NCBI GenBank assembly: GCA_009767595.1
Contig: VSDK01001246.1
Span: 1 to 64,000 of the forward strand
Reading direction: 5' to 3'
Length of the DNA: 64,000 nucleotides
DNA from: Symbiodinium kawagutii
Lineage: Eukaryota > Sar > Dinophyceae > Suessiales > Symbiodiniaceae
The position numbers and the translations under genes were made by a program. Under the pieces are notes generated by a model. It did no database searches. It had not been told where the DNA came from and saw nothing but the letters and a program-made list of their open reading frames with translations. Below are positions 32,417 through 44,576 of this stretch, one piece after another; the stretch's first letter is position 1, and the number at the start of each line of letters is the position of its first letter.

Positions 32417-32535
32417 ATATGGCTGTGGGTCAAAACCCCGTACCCCTGGTTCCCCATCATTAACCATTGTTTTCCTTATTATTGTTGGTGATTATCCCCC
32501 ATTATTGGTGGACTAAAATTGACCCATAGCCATAT
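32417..32535. mobile_element. Family A element, complete reference copy
   Basis: This is the best copy. It starts ATATGGCTGTGGGTCAAAAC, then CCCTGGTTCCCCATCATTAA, then TTATTGTTGGTGATTATCCC, and ends AATTGACCCATAGCCATAT. 119 bases. Confidence 0.95.
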
Positions 32536-32719
32536 TAAGCAGATTGGTTGCTAGGTATGCTGAGTGGGGTTGAGCAACCTCGCGCAACATCAGGCAGTTT
32601 CATGACAAGCATGAGTCAAGTAGCTGAGTCTTGGTATCCCAATTGCTCACCAAAGTTCCATGCATATTGCCATTGTTCGTTCCGTCCGAACAACCTATAA
32701 GCGCATGGATGGCCTTAAA

Positions 32720-32900
32720 AAATCCTGCAGATCACTGTGCGTGGCCACCGATGGATCAACCCTGACAAAGGCAAGCCACAGCGGCAACGAAGAGATGCTC
32801 AGCTGGTGTCACGGCGGCTGCTGATACACCAGCTGCATCAGTTGTACGGCGAGTTCGGGGTGTCATGGGCCGATCATCTGTTCGAGGATCTTCTAGGGAT
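32720..32900 (+). other. Coding-like GC-rich island, interrupted by a family F element
   Basis: One plus frame reads WINPDKGKPQRQRRDAQLVS and continues to GVSWADHLFEDLLGI. It is then broken at 32901 by the family F insertion. Not recognised; possibly a retroelement remnant. Confidence 0.3.
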
Positions 32901-32901
32901 T

Positions 32902-32984
32902 AATGTTGGTTTCTGATTAGTGTCCCCTAAAGTAATGAAAATAGATGAAACCAACAGGTAGATACTAATCAGAAACCAACATTA
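32902..32984. mobile_element. Family F hairpin element, copy 1
   Basis: The ends AATGTTGGTTTCTGATTAGT and ACTAATCAGAAACCAACATT are perfect 20-base inverted repeats around a 43-base centre containing CCCCTAAAGTAATG. The copy at 60315-60401 differs by a few bases in the centre. Confidence 0.93.
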
Positions 32985-33119
32985 CTGACCATTGCCAGCC
33001 CCTCTTGTCCACCCTGCAGGCGGATATCCCACCCTGTTGAACCATCAACCGCTCTCAATCAATCTTAGTAAGCATTAACCGTCCTGGAAACTCACATGGA
33101 CCCTGCCACGTATCCCTTC

Positions 33120-33325
33120 AGTCAGGAAACTGGTCAAACCCTGGTAGGGTCTTGCGCTGTTTCCAGGAGAGTAACCAAATCAACCATGACGAACCAGGTG
33201 TTTTCACCGGGTTCAACAGCTGTAGCAACCAGCTTGCGCTTCACCATCTCCCACCACTCTTGCAACCAAAGGTCTCGCAGAACCCGATGGGCTGACCTGC
33301 GGCAACGCTTCTGATACCATGTCGT
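33120..33325 (-). other. Coding-like island, possibly a LINE remnant
   Basis: The minus frame reads WYQKRCRRSAHRVLRDLWLQ then EWWEMVKRKLVATAV, rich in R, W and E as in the linker before LINE reverse transcriptases. At its start TGGTATCAGAAGC resembles an initiator-tRNA primer site with one extra base, but no LTR is visible. Weak call. Confidence 0.25.
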
Positions 33326-33754
33326 TACTGATGGTTATACCAGTGTCTAGATCAACGGGTACCGAAGAAACCAATGTCTGAAATCAAGACATATAATCAA
33401 ATATACATCATACATAATATTCTATACACATATCATTATACATCATTCATAGGCTCATTACATATGTGTGAATATGTAATATCATGCATGTCACATTTGA
33501 TATATGGGCTCGTTTCAAAATGTTTGTTCCTGAAAACGGTCGTAATACCGTAGTTCCATGGGGCTCCGCCTTGTGGCGCAATTGTCGGGGCACCACATCT
33601 AAACCATAGCAATGAACCACACTTTCTTCAGATTTCGACAACTGTATCTAGCGCGGACCTGTTTTACTCGGAGCTGCTAGAGCTAATATCTGTCTGCTGT
33701 GGCAGAAAAGGAAAACAAAGGTCTGGTCAGGCAGGGTCTTGGTCTGTGGGGTTT

Positions 33755-33790
33755 TTCTAGCGCGGATCTAGCGCGGATCTAGCGCCAGAG
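33755..33790 (+). repeat. 11-base tandem CTAGCGCGGAT
   Basis: Three near-identical units TCTAGCGCGGA in tandem, with further isolated CTAGCGC words at 33648, 34000 and 34020. Confidence 0.75.
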
Positions 33791-34567
33791 GAACGTTTTC
33801 ACTGGGCTGCAACTTTGGGGAAATTGTGGAGATCATGGATTGCGAAAGTCGGCCAACGCATCGAGATGAACGACAAGTATCTGGTATAGACATATTGTCT
33901 TTACCACTGAGTCACTGAGCTTGAGACTTAGAAGGAAAAGGCTATGGAGAAGAATCGCAATTGAAAAGGATGCAAACAAATACATGATTCAAAAAAACTA
34001 GCGCCAAACAAGCGCGAAACTAGCGCTAACATGGGGGAAAGCAAAATCACTGCATATATACATGACTCCGCCTTGTGGCGAAATTGAAAAACAACATCAA
34101 CAATTCTAATATGATCATCGGAGACTAACGGATGCCATATATATATATATATACACAATTATATACACATAGACACACACACACACAGCAAGGCAATGGC
34201 AGTACATGAGCAACATGCACATCTACCAAAATACTTTTGGCGCTAAACGGAAACAAGAGCATTGATCCCAAAACTCAGGTGTCAAAATTGAAGGTGGCTT
34301 GGCTTTGGAGACATCCGCAACATGATACCTGGTTCGGATCTAGCATTTAGATGTACCGATTGAAGATAGTGATTCTTCAGCAACATAATGGAGGTGCACA
34401 AAGTTACATCTACTCCCACTGGATTCTTCTTGCTGAACCAACACTTTGCTCTATCACCATGGCACCAACGGATCATCGTGGCAGGTATCAGGCCGCGAAA
34501 GCGGCTTTGCAGCCATGCTACAGGAGGTCGGTATTCATCATCGACGACCATACATAGTATTTCATAG

Positions 34568-34719
34568 TATACTGGTTGGTGGTTTCAACCCCTATGTAAA
34601 ATATTAGTCAACCAACCATTTGTTAATGATTATGGAAAATCAACAATGTCAATCAACCCCCCAGCCAGTAGTTGTTTAACCATTATTGTTGCTTATCATC
34701 CCCTATTTTCAAGCATTAT
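34568..34719. mobile_element. Family C element, complete reference copy
   Basis: It starts ACTGGTTGGTGGTTTCAACC, then GTCAACCAACCATTTGTTA, then CAGCCAGTAGTTGTTTAACC, and ends TTATCATCCCCTATTTTCAA. 152 bases. Confidence 0.9.
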
Positions 34720-34739
34720 TAATATATATATATATAAAG

Positions 34740-35930
34740 TATATGATGGATATTTTGCTCCGGATCATTTTTGTCACTCTCTGCCCTTCATCACAAGGTG
34801 CTTGCCTAGTCTGGCAGCTGAAAAAGGCACCTTTTTTTGGATGCTGGAAAACACTTAATCCTTGATGGTGCATGACCTGGTCGAGTATTACCAACGGTTG
34901 GTGGCAAAGCACCATGGTGACCGTGACTGGTCTCTGCATACGTGGAAATTTCCATCTCCAATATGAGAAGACTATGATCATACTGGGCAATCACAATGAC
35001 ATAATCGTTCAGAACCATGACTGGAACTGGAACAGATCAAGACTCCTGATTGATCCAAGAGAAAAGCTTCGTGCATCAGCCACTCTGAAAGCTGTAGCAA
35101 CAATCACTATACTGTGGAGGGCTGTTTACAGCCAGTCTCGGGGCTTGCCTCGTTTTCCCCACCAACCTCATGGAGTGCAAGAGAGGGCGTAACAGGAAAA
35201 AACGGAAAAAAAACAGGGACAAGCCAAGCCTCGACGAGTGGAGCGGTGGAAGAGGGGAAGACAAAGGAGAGGATGGCGAGTGGTGCAAGACGGAATGGAC
35301 GCAAGTGAGAAAAATAACGATGAAGAACAAATGCACCAAAGTTAAACGAGCGATGTTGCACACGGAAGGAATGAAATGCTGCGGCAAGCGAAGGAGAGGG
35401 AAACATGAAGGAGTGCTTGGATGGCGAGCGGGACGGTGAAAGAAGGGAGAAGGTAGGAAAGAAACAGAGTATATGAGTTTTATTAATAGGCTTAATAAGC
35501 ACTACAATTTATCAATTATGTATTTGTATGAAGTAGATAGATGTATGTAAATATTGATATTCATCACTAATATTCATAGTGGTAGCTGCCCTGCACCTCG
35601 TGGTGCAAGGAGAACATTGGAACGTTGATGATGGTGACCCACACACAGGAACTCTCTGTGACTTATGTGTGCGTATGCGTGCGTTTCACCCTCATCAGCC
35701 TTCCAATTTTAATAGTCTATGACCCAAGATGGTCAGGTCGCATTGCTACGCCTGCAGAACGCGGTGAGACCATTGATCATACTGATTGATTATTGTTGGT
35801 TATTACAATCATCGCTTGCAGTATTAATTAATCAGTATTGACAGAGAATTGATCGATCTTAACTATCTGAGCGAACTATATTAATCAGTAAAAACCTATT
35901 CACCGGCATTAATCCACTTATGAGGCATCC
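34740..35930. other. No gene recognised
   Basis: The purine-rich block at 35160-35460 gives a Lys/Arg/Glu-rich plus frame and a Ser/Phe-rich minus frame that look compositional rather than coding. The rest is AT-rich. Confidence 0.4.
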
Positions 35931-35934
35931 TTAC

Positions 35935-36063
35935 AGTAGCAATGATTCTCAGTGACAGGTCCTCATACCAGTTGTAACCATTTGGAGCATCATAAACAAA
36001 TGTGAACTCCAAGTACGAAACGCCATTGATCCATAGGGATCCACAGTGACCCATATTGGCCAC
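35935..36063 (-). CDS. Candidate minus-strand exon, unrecognised
   Basis: Between TTAGCAAG|G and GCTACT|GTAAGG, 43 codons read VANMGHCGSLWINGVSYLEF, then TFVYDAPNGYNWYEDLSLRI and IAT. The aromatic, domain-like sequence and both splice sites are good. Phase 0 at both ends does not fit the chain 39.1-31.0-30.2 kb. Its third positions are more AT-rich than in the phosphatase exons. It could be from a different gene. Confidence 0.4.
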
Positions 36064-36997
36064 CTTGCTAACCAGTGTTGCCATCCCCAAACTGGATCCC
36101 AAGCCTGATCCAGGTAGCTGCTTTGGTGCAGGTTGCGATTGACACATGGGCAGCCACGGTTGATAAAGGCAAAAGTAGTAAGGAGCCTGGCGCAGTAGCG
36201 GTGGATGGGAGAGCTGATATTGAACCACCAAACCACCCATCAGCTATCAAAATTAGTGCTGAATTTGATATGGATCTCTGTTTGTGCCGATCGCTCATCA
36301 ACACTCATATTTAAGAATATATAGGTATGATCATGGTTTAGAATGGTTGGTTCTGACGAATATAAAACCTAATGATCTACTGATAACCATTATGAACCAG
36401 AATTAACATGGTCGCTTCATTGCTGATAGCGATAGGAATTCATGTTGATTCAGTACAGTTATCATACTTCTTCATTCTAATCCTTAATCCATTGATAATA
36501 GTTCCACACTTATAACATGATTGCTCAATATTACTCAGAAGTAAATTTGGTTGCTATTCAAAACAATTCTGCTTATTCTGCTTCAGCTGGCAAATTCTTC
36601 ATGGCTGAATGAAACTCTTCGTGGCATCATTAGGACTTCCTTTGTTCCTCGCGTTCGGAGTCTCAGAGTGGTGGTCGCTGAACCTCCCAGTCTCACAGCT
36701 CAAGCTTTTGGGCAAATCCAGATCCCGAAGTGAAATTGGTCTCTCCTGTATCTGTTTCTCATCCAAACAAATGTCTCAGCCCCTTTCAAATTTTCATGTA
36801 GCACCTCTATCCCAGAAAGAAAACATCCAAATCACTACATGTGTTGTTCCATGATAGCACCTTTATCACTACATGTGTTGTTCGGGTGTGTGCGGTAAGT
36901 CCCCAACCAGATGCCCAGTCAACAGCTGCATTGTGGGTTGCGAACAGCTGCAAATCACAATGGCAGCATATCTTTGGGTATTTGATCCTGGAAAGCC

Positions 36998-37192
36998 ACA
37001 ACAGGCAACAACAAGCAATAACAAGCAGCAAGAAGAACAAGAACAACAAGAACAACAACAACAACAACAACAAGAACAACAAGAACAACAAGAACAACAA
37101 GAACAACAAGAACAACAAGAAGAACAAGAAGAACAAGAAGAACAAGAAGAACAAGAAGAACAAGAAGAACAACAACAACAACAACAACAACG
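36998..37192 (+). repeat. CAAGAACAA-type microsatellite
   Basis: About 195 bases of CAA and GAA triplets in two blocks (CAACAAGAA then GAAGAACAA). All open frames across it are artefacts. Confidence 0.97.
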
Positions 37193-37489
37193 TCACTCCT
37201 GCTTCGGGCTGCCATTCTTGAATAATCTAGATGAACTTTCATTAGTGATCAACACGATTAGGGGTGATACTACCAACCAACTTCATGATAGTTGCTACAT
37301 GGTTGTGGGTCAATACCCCCAAAACCATTGGTCGATTTCATAGATGTTCATCATAAATGGCCAACTGTTGGGGGTGATCATTTATGTTTGTTTTCATCAT
37401 TTCATAGATTTTCATCATTTTCATCATTTTTCATGTGGGTGATCATTTTAACCACTGACATGTTGCTAGCACTCTGATCTACCATGGCT

Positions 37490-37625
37490 TTGTTGGTGGC
37501 ACCGGCTTGCAGCGCGCCTGGTGAGACTCATGTTCGCTCGCTAGGCGTTTCCCTCGGACCTGGAGCAACCAGTGGTTGCGAAGAGGGTGGATGGTGAACC
37601 AGTCGCCGCTTCCAGGATGCTTCGC
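37490..37625 (-). other. GC-rich island, weak exon candidate
   Basis: On the minus strand GGTTGCTCCAG|G to GCCATG|GTAGAT would encode VRGKRLASEHESHQARCKPV and a few more residues. Plus-strand alternatives exist (CGCCTG|GTGAGA). Phase does not match the neighbours, so it stays unassigned. Confidence 0.25.
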
Positions 37626-38908
37626 TTGACTGCTGATGGTTATGTCATAAGACAGGCTGCGGTCAATAAAAATAATGCTGAATCCGGATTAATATGAGGA
37701 GGTGGTTGATTGACTAGGGGGGTTTATTAATCTTGACTTGACATTACCAAGGTACGATTTGGTCAACCATACTTCGTTAACGAGGGATGATGGTCATCCC
37801 TCATCAATGCTCAATAACACATGCCATCAATTCCTATGTTCTTCCCCAGCGAGTTGCTGGACTTGGAACGCAAAGTCAGAGCTTTTTTGGCCCCGTTCCA
37901 AAGGGAACAAGCCCCTATAGACCAGCCCTGCTCTATGGCGATTGCATCTTCTCAAACTGAATACGGTCGTTGCGTAACCAATGCTTCACCCTAGGAAACA
38001 AGAACCAATAGCATTGAATGACCATGAATCGCAAAAATGAAGCCCTTCCATTTTATCAATTTTCCACATTCAACCCTGGGGCCGCAAACCCTGGTGAAGG
38101 AGGGCACTATTGATTTTTGTTGGAAGGCTTTTCTCAGAAGCGGTTTATTGTGAACACATCTGGTGCATTTGCCATTCTATTCGGCTTATGCCAAGCCACA
38201 ACCAGCCCTTGAACAACAACCAGGCTGAAAGCGTTACAACTCTAGCTGTGCTATCCCCTCCCCTGGCCGCTGCTTAGCTGGCTCGGGCTGGTTCTAGATC
38301 AGAGGCCAGGCATTGGCTAATCCATCACCCCCACAAGTTTGGAAAGTTGATACGGTACAAGTAGTACCCAGGAAACTGGGGGTGAAAATGACTATACCTG
38401 TATCCAAATGACTATAATCCAAAAGACGATACAATGGTAAGCTCAAATATCCAAATACTTCCACCAGATTATGGTCAAGTGCCAAGCTCCAAATGACTAT
38501 AATCCAAAAGCAGCCTACCGATGCCATATTGTATGAAACAAAGCAGAAAAGAAAACATGGAAAATTTTTGGTCTGTGGAAGAAACTTCTGCAGCTCTGTC
38601 TGCCTATTCATCCATGGCCGGCTGAGGGTGTTCATTGTTTGATTGGAATTTTCCGTACTAGTAACCATTATCAATCAATATCAACTATAGTGACATGGCT
38701 ACACCATTCAAATCTGTCCAAGTATCAACCAACTTTCAATGGTATGAACCAGTATTAATTAAGCACAGTTCAATGTCTGCGTAACGGACATTCATCATCG
38801 ACCCAACGCTTATTAAATACTGATCTACCAATAACACCTTAATGACCAATTTCTCAAGCACTTGTTCAACCACAATTGCCAAGTTGATCGTCATTATTCT
38901 CCATCAAA

Positions 38909-39075
38909 TTCTGGTTGGTGGTTTCAACTCCATCATGGAAAATATATGCTTGTCAACCACCCATTTCTTACTACTTAAAAGGGAAAGTAAAAAAAAATCA
39001 AACCACCAACCAACTAACCACCAAATACTTGGCATTTCCCCTACTCTTGTTGCTTATCAGCCTTTATTATCAACC
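38909..39075. mobile_element. Family C element
   Basis: The blocks TCTGGTTGGTGGTTTCAACT, GTCAACCACCCATTTCTTAC, AAACCACCAACCAACTAACC and TGTTGCTTATCAGCC appear in order. It ends 30 bases before exon 39105-39258. Confidence 0.82.
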
Positions 39076-39104
39076 ATTTCGAATGGTTATAACCCCCACC
39101 TTAC

Positions 39105-39258
39105 CTTGACCGCCATCCCCACAGCGACCCCGCCCCGCGGCCTGCAAGGCATCGAGGGCACAGGACTCTGCGGAGTCAGCGCACTCGTCGTCCGCGGAGA
39201 GCAGCTCTTCAGAGCTCAAAACGAGTCCCACCTGCGCCGCGACGACGCGGGTGACCAC
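39105..39258 (-). CDS. Exon of a secreted-type protein N-terminal region (CALDALQ motif)
   Basis: The acceptor is GGTTCCTGCAG|G and the donor is a perfect GTCAAG|GTAAGG. Only one frame is open: VVTRVVAAQVGLVLSSEELL, then SADDECADSAESCALDALQ. D-x-E-C-x(5-7)-C-A-L-x-A-L-Q is a motif I associate with the region just after the signal peptide of many Symbiodinium secreted proteins. The one-base end fits exon 30989-31085. It may be the 5' part of the phosphatase gene, but no exon with a start codon was found upstream. Confidence 0.72.
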
Positions 39259-39329
39259 CTGCAGGAACCGAAGGAAAATGCTGCACCAAAGTTCTACATG
39301 ATGATTATGGTTGTAATGATAGTAATTAA

Positions 39330-40640
39330 GCATGGTTACAATAATGATGGTTATAAGTTATAAGGATGAGTATGATGGTTATTTTCTGCATTGCGCATGA
39401 TGATCATCATTTCCAAGTATGGTAAGCATTACATGATGGTATTTTTCATATCTAAGGATATGTATACTATGAATATCTGAATATCTTGATAAACTGAAAG
39501 CATATGGCTTGATATGCAGCGCTATAGATTTGGTTTGATCATTTCCAGCATGCAGTTCTACTGCTATATGTATGATATGTAGTATGGATATCTTGATAAA
39601 CTGAAAACAAATATGGGCCTAGTACTCACTATGTTCAAATGATGATCTATCTTGTGGAAAAAACCTATACATACTATATGTATCTATATACACATGCAAA
39701 AGAAATATCAAGCAATGATAAGAAATCATTTGTCACGCATTGCTCCTTCTCGTCATGTTGTTTCTGTCTTCAAGAACATGCCGATGATTCACATGCCCAT
39801 GCACAACCAGGTTCTCAAGTAAATGAGTCATCACACGGGTGGAGGTTGTCAGCATCGGCGATGCAACAAAAAATATGGTTTGATGGTTCATTATCCAAGT
39901 TGTCGGTCATTACAAACCCAGGTTAAGTGTGGTTGATCACTACTGTAAAGACTATAATGAAGCCATCAATCTCTTGAAGGTTGATCAATGTGGATTGTGC
40001 TACCAGCTCTCATGTACGATGATGACATCCATGGAGGCCAGGATTGCCTTCGTTTCCAAGCCGGGGCTTCATGGGTCCAGTGACACTGCCCACTGAAGCC
40101 CCTGGTCAGTTGTGGAATTACCCAACTGTTTCTCCACAACAGTGGAGTGAACCACTCATCTGCAGTGAACGAACATCCAAGCTTGCAGGTATCATACCAC
40201 TAATCTAGACAAACATGGGCAGGCAAACATCCCATAAAATCCAAAGAAATGATGAGTTTGGTCATTTTATCTGATGTTCACGAGGGGTACAGGGGCACTG
40301 CAGCTCGCACGATCCTCAAGGTGGACCTCCGGTGCCATTCCCAACATATATTGGGCAAAGGGCATCCATACTTCTGGTGGTTTGTGGAAGAAACAGCTCA
40401 AAACATCAGCGATTACATCGGCCGTGCTTGGGCCTCAATAGGAAAGTCCTTGGGGGTAGGGGAAGTGCAGCAACTGTAGATCACAGTTCTGGATCTAAGT
40501 GTGTCATGATGCATCGGGGCTTGGATATGAGTCGATGACTTGATCCATGGTACAGCAAATCCACAATTTTCGGACTTGAAAATTTACTTGTCATTTGTGA
40601 GTGTATCTCCATCATACATTATTTGCATAAATTGTGTAAA
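39330..40640. other. No gene recognised
   Basis: AT-rich DNA with ATGGTT/ATATCTTGATAAACTGAAA words. The phrase TATCTTGATAAACTGAAA occurs twice (about 39481 and 39589). No exon signal stands out. Confidence 0.45.
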
Positions 40641-40667
40641 TATGCCTCCTGCACTAGTTTCATACGT

Positions 40668-40815
40668 GTACGCATGTATGCATGTATGCATGTATGCATG
40701 TATGCATGTATGCATGCATGTATGTATGCATGTATGTACGTACGTACACACCAATGTACACAACTCTGTACACATGTATGTATGTGCTGATATATGTACG
40801 CACATTTGATATGTA
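40668..40815 (+). repeat. GTATGCAT microsatellite
   Basis: Repeated ATGTATGC octamer grading into GTACGTAC and TGTACACA words. The sequence is self-complementary and can form Z-type or hairpin structures. The Cys/His/Met-rich frames are artefacts. Confidence 0.93.
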
Positions 40816-41029
40816 TGTGTAAAGGACCTCATATGACTCGGTCACTGGGCAAGAGCCCTTGGGCTACCCACAATGCATAAACACCGAGGACAATATTTAG
40901 CCCACCAAAAAAAGCATGTAGGTATCAAGGGGGACAAAAGAGCATCGTAAATGAAATCCAAAGACACATCCACTTAAAATGCACCATCTCCAGTCTACAT
41001 CGCTGAAAACCCACCCTGGCGGTGCCACC

Positions 41030-41105
41030 TGAAGGGCGTGAAGGCATCGCATTCGCCACTTCCTGGTGACGGAAAAGCTCCAGCAGGTTAGCTCAACCGT
41101 GGTGC
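41030..41105 (-). other. GC-rich island, weak exon candidate
   Basis: On the minus strand CCGTCACCAG|G to CCTTCAG|GTGGCA is 34 bases. Possible readings are KWRMRCLHALQ or EVANAMPSRPS. The sites are acceptable but no family supports either reading. Confidence 0.25.
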
Positions 41106-41127
41106 ATGCTGGCCAATGGTAGGTAAA

Positions 41128-41238
41128 TGATAGGTGGTAGTGGTGGTAGTGGTGGTAGTGGTGGTTGTCGTTGTCGTTGTCGTTGTCGTTGCCGTTGTTG
41201 TTATTGTTGTCGTTGTCGTCGTCGTCGTTGTTGTTAAT
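41128..41238 (+). repeat. GGTGGTAGT then GTTGTC microsatellite
   Basis: Two adjacent short arrays, first trinucleotide-based GGT/AGT, then CGTTGT hexamers. Confidence 0.9.
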
Positions 41239-41239
41239 G

Positions 41240-43280
41240 ATGAGTAATCACAAGGAACAACATCTAAAATTGATTCATACAGATTGATTCATACAGATTG
41301 ATACTTGATAGAGAAATGCCAAATGATTGTTATTGAGGGATAATTAAGGTGCCTCATGATGATGGTTGACCATGATGATCAATAGTACTAGCCAACAATG
41401 CCGCTGAATAGTGCCCAAATACTGGCTGATATTGGTTAATTAATCATTCATGCTTACTAATGACAAATCACACAAATCACGGGACACGGGACATGTTTTT
41501 TTTGCAAGTGCTTCATGATGGTTCATGAATGTTCATGATGGATAGGTATTGATGGTTGACCGAGGTAATTGTCCGTAAAACATAACCCCTCCGTGTGAGG
41601 GAAAACACCCGCTATCTATTGCAACATTCCACCCTGACGACCGCCAGGTATCAGTGGCCCGTGGCCACTTTGCATGAAGGGGGCTCCGATGCCACACTCT
41701 TTTTACCAAATCGACTATCTTCTCCACACGGGTCCAGTCAGTTTCATTGTGAGGATCGTTTTTTGGGTACGAAAACTGACTCGCGGTGAAAAATATCTTC
41801 AAGGTAGTCTGTGGGCAGGTTGCCCCATGTGCTCAGTAAACCTTTCAGCTCTCTCACTGGAAGCTCATGGCTTTCTGTGAGCACTGACGTGTTTGAGCAT
41901 CTTGACCCAGAATCCCATTGCAAACCCTTCAACAAGTCGCACAATTTCACATCTCAATGAGCAACAAAGGGGCAACGAACTCATGACAAAATGTTCTCCC
42001 GCAGTTCCATTCCAGCATTTGAGACCCATTCCTGTTCGGCGATGCCAAACATTACCAAACTGTGTTTGAACATGGTGTGACCATCAGAACTGGTGGTTGA
42101 TTCACCATGTTCATTTTTGTGGATGTTGTGATGCATTGAACTGTGGATGTATCCACTTGAGTTTGAAGATGGTTCCAACCAAATAAAAAATGAGCAAATA
42201 AATCTGTTAGTTGGATACCTCAATCATCTTTGTTGCTAAGCAACCAACTGTGTTTGGTAGGCCTTTGGTGATTGCGTTGCCTTGAACGCACGGGTTGACT
42301 TCAGGCCGCCTGCCACAGCTTTTGGATATACGATGCAGCATGGTTGACAACGGCCAATACTTGCTTGTTAGACATCGTTGATACAGATTGAATGAAACAA
42401 TTAAATGTGTAATAAACAAAAGTCCAACTATATTCAATTTGTAATATAAAATGAGTGTGAATTCAATCTAATTATGTTACACCTAGTGTATAATATTGCT
42501 AGGTGCGATTAAAAAGGAGCAAATGTACTTAAATCGAGTTCACTATGCCGCTCATTCTTGCATGTTCGGAAGAGACGCATGGGCCAGGGTTTGATACACC
42601 TGTTCTAAGCACATCTTCAAAATTGAAATGCTGAACAATATAGAAACTGTCAAAGAAATGCACACTGGGCATGCAGGGCCCTAAACCATGACAAAATACT
42701 CGAATGGTTCACTCACCTAATTCGTACAAACGTCGCAGCAAGCGTCTATATTTGATAAATTCCTGCCTACACACAAACAATATACATGCAATTGCATGTA
42801 GATCCGCATATATCAATCATTTTCTAAACGTAAATATCATGTATACAGTATACAAATCGTTCCATATTGTTCCTGGACAGAGGGCACACCCAAATCAACT
42901 TGTTGGTACCCTTGCCGCACTCGGCGCTTGCAACCTCCTATCTTAGTGCTATCTAAAAGCGTCCCTATTGCTGCAACCTGATGATCAAAGTTCTTGTCCC
43001 AACCCAAGTTGTCCCAAGTTGCAAGCCAAGGCTCATAAGTAAATTTAATTAGTTGTCATGAAAGCGCTGTGAGTTTCTTGAACCAAAGCTTGGCTGCGAC
43101 AGTATTTGACGAATGAATTGAAGTGTTCCCTAGCAAATGACTATCTTCATCCACCAAAACCTGATGTACCATACTAGTACAAATCAATTCCAAGAACTGG
43201 CCAGGAGGCAGCCAACGCCTGGGCGAATCGTAAAATTTCACTGCAAAAGGCAATTTTCAGCCACCATTTGCATTCCACTT
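41240..43280. other. No gene recognised
   Basis: AT-rich to balanced sequence. Short open frames at 41.6-42.4 kb lack recognisable motifs, and I see no AG|G/GT pair with a protein-like frame. Confidence 0.4.
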
Positions 43281-43287
43281 ATTGTCT

Positions 43288-43297
43288 TGATTGCTGT

Positions 43298-43374
<77 letters not shown>

Positions 43375-43375
43375 C

Positions 43376-43409
<34 letters not shown>

Positions 43410-43410
43410 A
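43288..43410 (+). repeat. GCTGTT, GCT and GTT microsatellite
   Basis: About 120 bases of TTGCTG, then GCT, then GTT units, giving poly-Ala/Val frames on the plus strand. Not coding. Confidence 0.95.
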
Positions 43411-43663
43411 AGATTCAGCCAGGTACACATCGTCATGAAATAATGGGAAGATACAAGAAAAAATGACCAGTGATACCGTTCTTGGACGACTTGAACGACA
43501 GCAACAGTTCAGCATTCACAAGGGATGTACCAAGCAGTCCCTCCCCAAGCTAATTGATGATGATACTTGGCAATCTAACATAGCTTCCTGCAACATCCAC
43601 CGTGGCATGATTTGATTGTTGGAAATGGTGGGCTTTCAAGCCAGCGACAGTAGCAGCTACAGT

Positions 43664-43770
43664 ATCCCAAATACTCAACATATGCCATATGCTTTGTTTA
43701 CCGACATTTGCCCATAAAATGACCCGAATGTACGTAAGAATGTCATAAATCGAGTACCTAGGTATGTGAG
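43664..43770. mobile_element. Family D element
   Basis: The left end is ATCCCAAATACTCAACATAT. The internal CATTTGCCCATAAAATGACC is shared with the 14716 and 57712 copies. The right end TCGAGTACCTAGGTATG is weak. Confidence 0.6.
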
Positions 43771-44576
43771 GGGACCACGGGGTACACCTGATGATGGGAC
43801 TCTCTCCACAACTTGTCCACCGCTTTTTCCTTCGAGTTGCGGTCTGCACAGATGGGATGGCACACAGCGCGCTTCGTTGCTGGCCCAGCACTGCGACAAG
43901 CAACTGTGATTGAGCAGCTGATTTATGGATGGGCATGATTAATAATCGGGATTATATATTAATTATTGGTAATATTTATCAACTATTGTTGGATTTGACC
44001 AATGGTTAATAATAGGGAATACAATGGTTAGCTTCAATCATGACTTCAAACAAGAATGATACCCACTTAAATACCAATGACTGCAATAATGATACCCACC
44101 TAAACACCAGAAGGGAATAGGGATTCAATGTGGTTCATAAGTCAATGTCATGGCACCACGCAAGCAGCCGTCGAAGTCTCAGGCATGACCACTTGGCCTC
44201 TTTTTGGTGAGCTTCTGCACCATAAGCTGCTGAAAATTGTTGGCCGGTCAACGTTCGTGGTCGGCAAAGCTCGTCAGCCCGTCCCTGGGTCGTTTTCTGT
44301 GAGCAGGTGGCACATAGGTCTAGGTATGTATCTATGTGTGTATCTATTTGTGAAGGTATCTGTGTATCTATATGTAACTTCACATATTGTGAACGCTTGT
44401 TTGTATGTAAGGGTGCCTTTATACCACTGTACGTGCATGCATAATATGTCCATGTATTTGTTTGTAATTATAACTATATACAAATAACATTAGATTATCT
44501 GTGTAGAATATATTCGACTACTCGGCGGACCCACAAATGATACGTATCCACAAACACCCCAACATGGTCACGAACA

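Noticed and set aside
33300..33325. LTR retrotransposon primer-binding site (TGGTATCAGAAGC, minus strand)
   Set aside because: One extra base against the initiator-tRNA complement and no long terminal repeat on either side.
35107..35502. Minus-strand Ser/Phe/Pro-rich frames of 103 and 131 codons
   Set aside because: They mirror a purine-rich strand; overlapping frames on both strands are equally open and no motif is visible.
36807..37343. Long Leu, Gln and Asn-rich frames on both strands
   Set aside because: All span the CAAGAACAA microsatellite and end just outside it.
43137..43466. 109-codon Ala/Val-rich frame resembling a membrane protein
   Set aside because: It is generated by GCTGTT and GTT repeats.
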